Translations under genes and position numbers: made by a program
Assembly: GCA_027364665.1 (NCBI GenBank)
Contig: DAHXOW010000060.1
Location: forward strand, 1 to 8,632
Direction: 5' to 3'
Length of the DNA: 8,632 nucleotides
Source: a bacterium
Lineage (GTDB): Bacteria > Patescibacteriota > UBA1384 > CAJBMM01
The notes under the pieces: model-generated
Databases searched by the model: none
Seen by the model: the letters and a program-made list of their open reading frames with translations, nothing else
Told to the model about the DNA's origin: nothing
Shown: positions 6,763 through 8,632 of the stretch, piece by piece
Position numbering within the stretch: position 1 is the first letter of the stretch
Layout: the number at the start of each line of letters is the position of its first letter

Positions 6763-7308
6763 ATGGCTTATGCTATCGTTATTATCGCTATTTTATTGGT
6801 TCTATACATTGTTATCTTGTATAACCGCTTGGTTACTTTGAAAACTCGTTCGGAGGAAGCCTGGAGTGATATTGATGTGCAGTTAAAGCGCCGCCATGAC
6901 TTGATCCCGAATTTAGTCGAAACTGTTAAGGGTTATGCTAAGCATGAAAAGGATTTGTTCCAAAAGGTGGCCGATGATCGTGCGGCTGCTTTAGGCGCGA
7001 CCAACATCAGTGACCAGGTTAAATCGGAAAATGCCTTAACACAAAGCTTGAAGTCAGTTTTTGCAATCGCTGAAAATTATCCTGAATTAAAAGCTAGTAC
7101 CAATTTTGCCAAGCTACAAGATGAATTGACTGATACGGAAAACAAATTAGAGGCCGCTCGTCGTTTTTATAACGCGAATGTTCGTGATTTGAACATTAGT
7201 GTAGCCAGCTTCCCGTCTAACGTTATAGCTAATATTTTTAAATTTAATTCGAAACAACTTTTTGATGTTCCAGAAGCTGAGGCTGTCCCAGTAGATGTTA
7301 AATTTTAA
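6763..7308 (+). CDS. lemA: LemA family membrane protein
   Basis: LemA proteins are small membrane-anchored helical proteins of poorly defined role, very often encoded next to HtpX-type proteases or other envelope stress genes. The 181-residue product has one N-terminal membrane helix (about 3-20), then the family core: NRLVTLKTRSEEAWSDIDVQ, LKRRHDLIPNLVETVKGYAK, and ENYPELKASTNF, LQDELTDTENKLEAARRFYN and ASFPSNVIA further along. These are the conserved LemA blocks in the expected order and the length is typical. Most of the protein is predicted helical and would lie on one side of the membrane, probably outside. htpX follows after 18 bases, so the two form an operon. Family membership is firm; the function is not established by the sequence. 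Confidence 0.95.
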   Translation: MAYAIVIIAILLVLYIVILYNRLVTLKTRSEEAWSDIDVQLKRRHDLIPNLVETVKGYAKHEKDLFQKVADDRAAALGATNISDQVKSENALTQSLKSVFAIAENYPELKASTNFAKLQDELTDTENKLEAARRFYNANVRDLNISVASFPSNVIANIFKFNSKQLFDVPEAEAVPVDVKF

Positions 7309-7311
7309 TTT

Positions 7312-7317
7312 AAGAGG
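7312..7317 (+). promoter_or_regulatory. Ribosome binding site supporting the GTG start of htpX
   Basis: AAGAGG lies 9 bases before GTG 7327. No ATG in frame lies nearby upstream, and the hydrophobic segment begins about 15 residues after this start, as in other HtpX proteins. Confidence 0.55.
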
Positions 7318-7326
7318 TTTTGCACG

Positions 7327-8205
7327 GTGTACAATCAGATAGACAATAACAGGCGTAAGACTTATTTAATCGTCGCCGTTTTTATGGCGGTGATGTTGAC
7401 TTTGGGTTGGATTTTCAGTTATCTATTTAATTCATATGTTTTTTTGATTATCGCCTTTGCGATTGCTGTTGTTCAGGTTTGGTTTAGTTATTATCATGGA
7501 GATACGCTAGCTTTAGCGGTTAGTCACGCGCAAGCTGTTACCAAAGATCAAGCTCCTGATTTATACAGGATTGTCGAGAATCTAACGATGACTGCCGGTT
7601 TGCCAATGCCAAAAATTTATATTACACCGGATCCTGCGCCGAATGCTTTTGCAACCGGAAGAGACAAAGATCATGCCTCGTTAGCAGTAACCGAGGGATT
7701 GCTGAACAGATTGAATAAGACCGAGCTAGAAGGTGTTATCGCTCATGAATTATCGCACATCGGCAATCGGGATATTCTTGTCATGTCAGTAACAATGGTT
7801 CTGGTTGGGGCGATCGTTATGTTATCCGACTTCTTTTTGCGCTCACTTTGGTTTAGATCAGACAATAATCGGAACAGCGAAGGATCTTCATGGCTATTGA
7901 TCATCGGAATCATTTTAGCCATCCTATCACCCTTAATTGCTAGTTTGTTACAATTGGCGGTTTCCCGCAAAAGAGAATATATGGCCGATGCTAGCGGCGC
8001 TTTGTTGACCAGGTATCCTCAAGGCTTGGCCGAGGCTTTAAAAAAAATCTCACATTGGCAAGGAGAGGATTCTAACATTAATCGGGCAACCGAGATGCTT
8101 TATATTGAAAACCCTTTGCAAAAACAGAATAATTTTTTGAGCAACCTGTTTTCGACACATCCGCCGGTTGAGGACAGAATAAAAAGATTGGAAGCGATGG
8201 CTTAA
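7327..8205 (+). CDS. htpX: Membrane zinc metalloprotease HtpX (M48B)
   Basis: HtpX is an integral membrane zinc protease, active site on the cytoplasmic face, that removes misfolded or damaged membrane proteins and overlaps in role with FtsH. The GTG-started product has 292 residues, normal for the family. Two membrane segments lie at about 13-32 and 35-55. The conserved block MPKIYITPDPAPNAFATGRD is followed by VIAHELSHIGNRD, with the HExxH zinc site at His140, Glu141 and His144. The third ligand is Glu217 in SRKREYMADASGA. Two further hydrophobic segments (about 151-172 and 190-213) flank the loop between the zinc motifs, and the C-terminus ends with the family block STHPPVEDRIKRLEAM. All catalytic residues are present. 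It is paired with lemA upstream, and ligA begins at the base after its stop. Confidence 0.96.
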   Translation: MYNQIDNNRRKTYLIVAVFMAVMLTLGWIFSYLFNSYVFLIIAFAIAVVQVWFSYYHGDTLALAVSHAQAVTKDQAPDLYRIVENLTMTAGLPMPKIYITPDPAPNAFATGRDKDHASLAVTEGLLNRLNKTELEGVIAHELSHIGNRDILVMSVTMVLVGAIVMLSDFFLRSLWFRSDNNRNSEGSSWLLIIGIILAILSPLIASLLQLAVSRKREYMADASGALLTRYPQGLAEALKKISHWQGEDSNINRATEMLYIENPLQKQNNFLSNLFSTHPPVEDRIKRLEAMA

Positions 8206-8632
8206 ATGGATTATGCCCAGGCAAAACAAAGAATTCTAGATTTGCGCCGCAGCATTAATCGTTACCGTTACGACTACCATGTTCTCGATAAGATGACGAT
8301 CTCAGAAGACGCTTTGGATAGTTTAAAACACGAATTGAGTCTTCTTGAAGCAGAATATCCCGACCTAATTACCCCCGATTCTCCAACTCAACGGGTGGCT
8401 GGCCAGCCGCTGCCGGAATTCAAAAAAGCTTATCATATACAACCTATGTTATCGCTAAACGATATATTTTCCACCGCAGAATTTACTCAGTGGATTGAAA
8501 GGACTCAGAAACTGATTAACGGAGAACCTTTCGATTTTTTTGTTGAACCAAAGCTGGACGGTTTGGCCATCAGTTTGGTTTATCAAGACGGCCAACTATT
8601 GTATGGTTCGACACGTGGCAATGGCATGGTCG
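8206..8632 (+). CDS. ligA: NAD+-dependent DNA ligase, N-terminal part (3' end outside window)
   Basis: LigA seals nicks in duplex DNA using NAD+ during replication and repair. About 142 codons of the roughly 670 usual are visible: the NMN-binding domain Ia and the start of the adenylation domain. Landmarks are YDYHVLDKMTIS (Tyr24-His25, matching E. coli Tyr22-His23), TPDSPTQRVAGQPLPEF, HIQPMLSLND (Ser83-Leu84) and adenylation motif I EPKLDGLAISLVY with catalytic Lys116. In domain Ia the usual SDAEYD block reads SEDALD, so the residues matching E. coli Asp32 and Tyr35 are Glu34 and Leu37, while Asp38 is kept. I believe similar variants occur in Patescibacteria. The ATG directly abuts the htpX stop and has only a weak purine run upstream, so translation is probably coupled to htpX. 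Confidence 0.95.
   Translation, partial: MDYAQAKQRILDLRRSINRYRYDYHVLDKMTISEDALDSLKHELSLLEAEYPDLITPDSPTQRVAGQPLPEFKKAYHIQPMLSLNDIFSTAEFTQWIERTQKLINGEPFDFFVEPKLDGLAISLVYQDGQLLYGSTRGNGMV

Noticed and set aside
1..8632. Alternative genetic code, CRISPR array, insertion sequence or RNA gene
   Set aside because: UGA serves as a plain stop for two genes, no regularly spaced repeats or terminal inverted repeats are visible, and there is no gap large enough for an RNA gene.

Overview
This window is a compact, single-strand stretch of bacterial chromosome. Every convincing gene lies on the + strand and intergenic gaps are at most about 70 bases. I see no tRNA, rRNA, mobile element or CRISPR array. UGA is used as a normal stop (4696-4698 and 6704-6706), so the standard bacterial code fits. 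Gene content, divergent but recognisable housekeeping proteins, a pseudopilin-head-like C-terminal domain and a LigA N-terminus with an 'ALDSLKHEL' block suggest a Patescibacteria/CPR lineage, possibly Saccharibacteria. This is inference from pattern memory, not a search. Presence of bL9 argues against the CPR groups reported to lack it.

Region 1 (1-2109): the 3' half of a thioredoxin reductase gene (trxB), then ftsE and ftsX, encoding the ATPase and membrane subunits of the FtsEX complex. FtsEX activates peptidoglycan hydrolases during division or elongation.

Region 2 (2110-4698): a strong extended -10 promoter sits at the end of ftsX. It drives a secreted protein with a signal peptide, a long Gln/Ser/Asn-rich coiled coil and a C-terminal C39-like cysteine peptidase domain. 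A membrane-anchored PDZ/S41 carboxy-terminal processing protease (CtpA-like) follows. The order ftsE-ftsX-[coiled-coil wall hydrolase or activator]-ctp matches the Firmicutes layout, but the coiled-coil protein here carries a C39-like domain instead of M23, CHAP or NlpC/P60. This is the most interesting feature of the window.

Region 3 (4695-6706): rplI (ribosomal protein bL9), overlapping the protease gene by an ATGA, then a 517-residue single-pass membrane protein of unknown role. That protein has a disordered Ser/Pro-rich N-terminus, one membrane segment, an ectodomain resembling lipoprotein LppX/LprG-type folds, and a C-terminal domain resembling a type II/IV pseudopilin head without the prepilin leader.

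Region 4 (6707-8632): a new promoter with a perfect TTGACA, then lemA, htpX (membrane zinc protease) and the 5' part of ligA (NAD+-dependent DNA ligase). ligA begins directly after the htpX stop codon. The lemA-htpX pair is a common envelope quality-control module.

Taken together, most of the window serves envelope growth and envelope proteolysis (FtsEX, C39-like hydrolase candidate, CtpA, HtpX, LemA), with redox, ribosome and DNA-repair housekeeping genes at the edges and in the middle.
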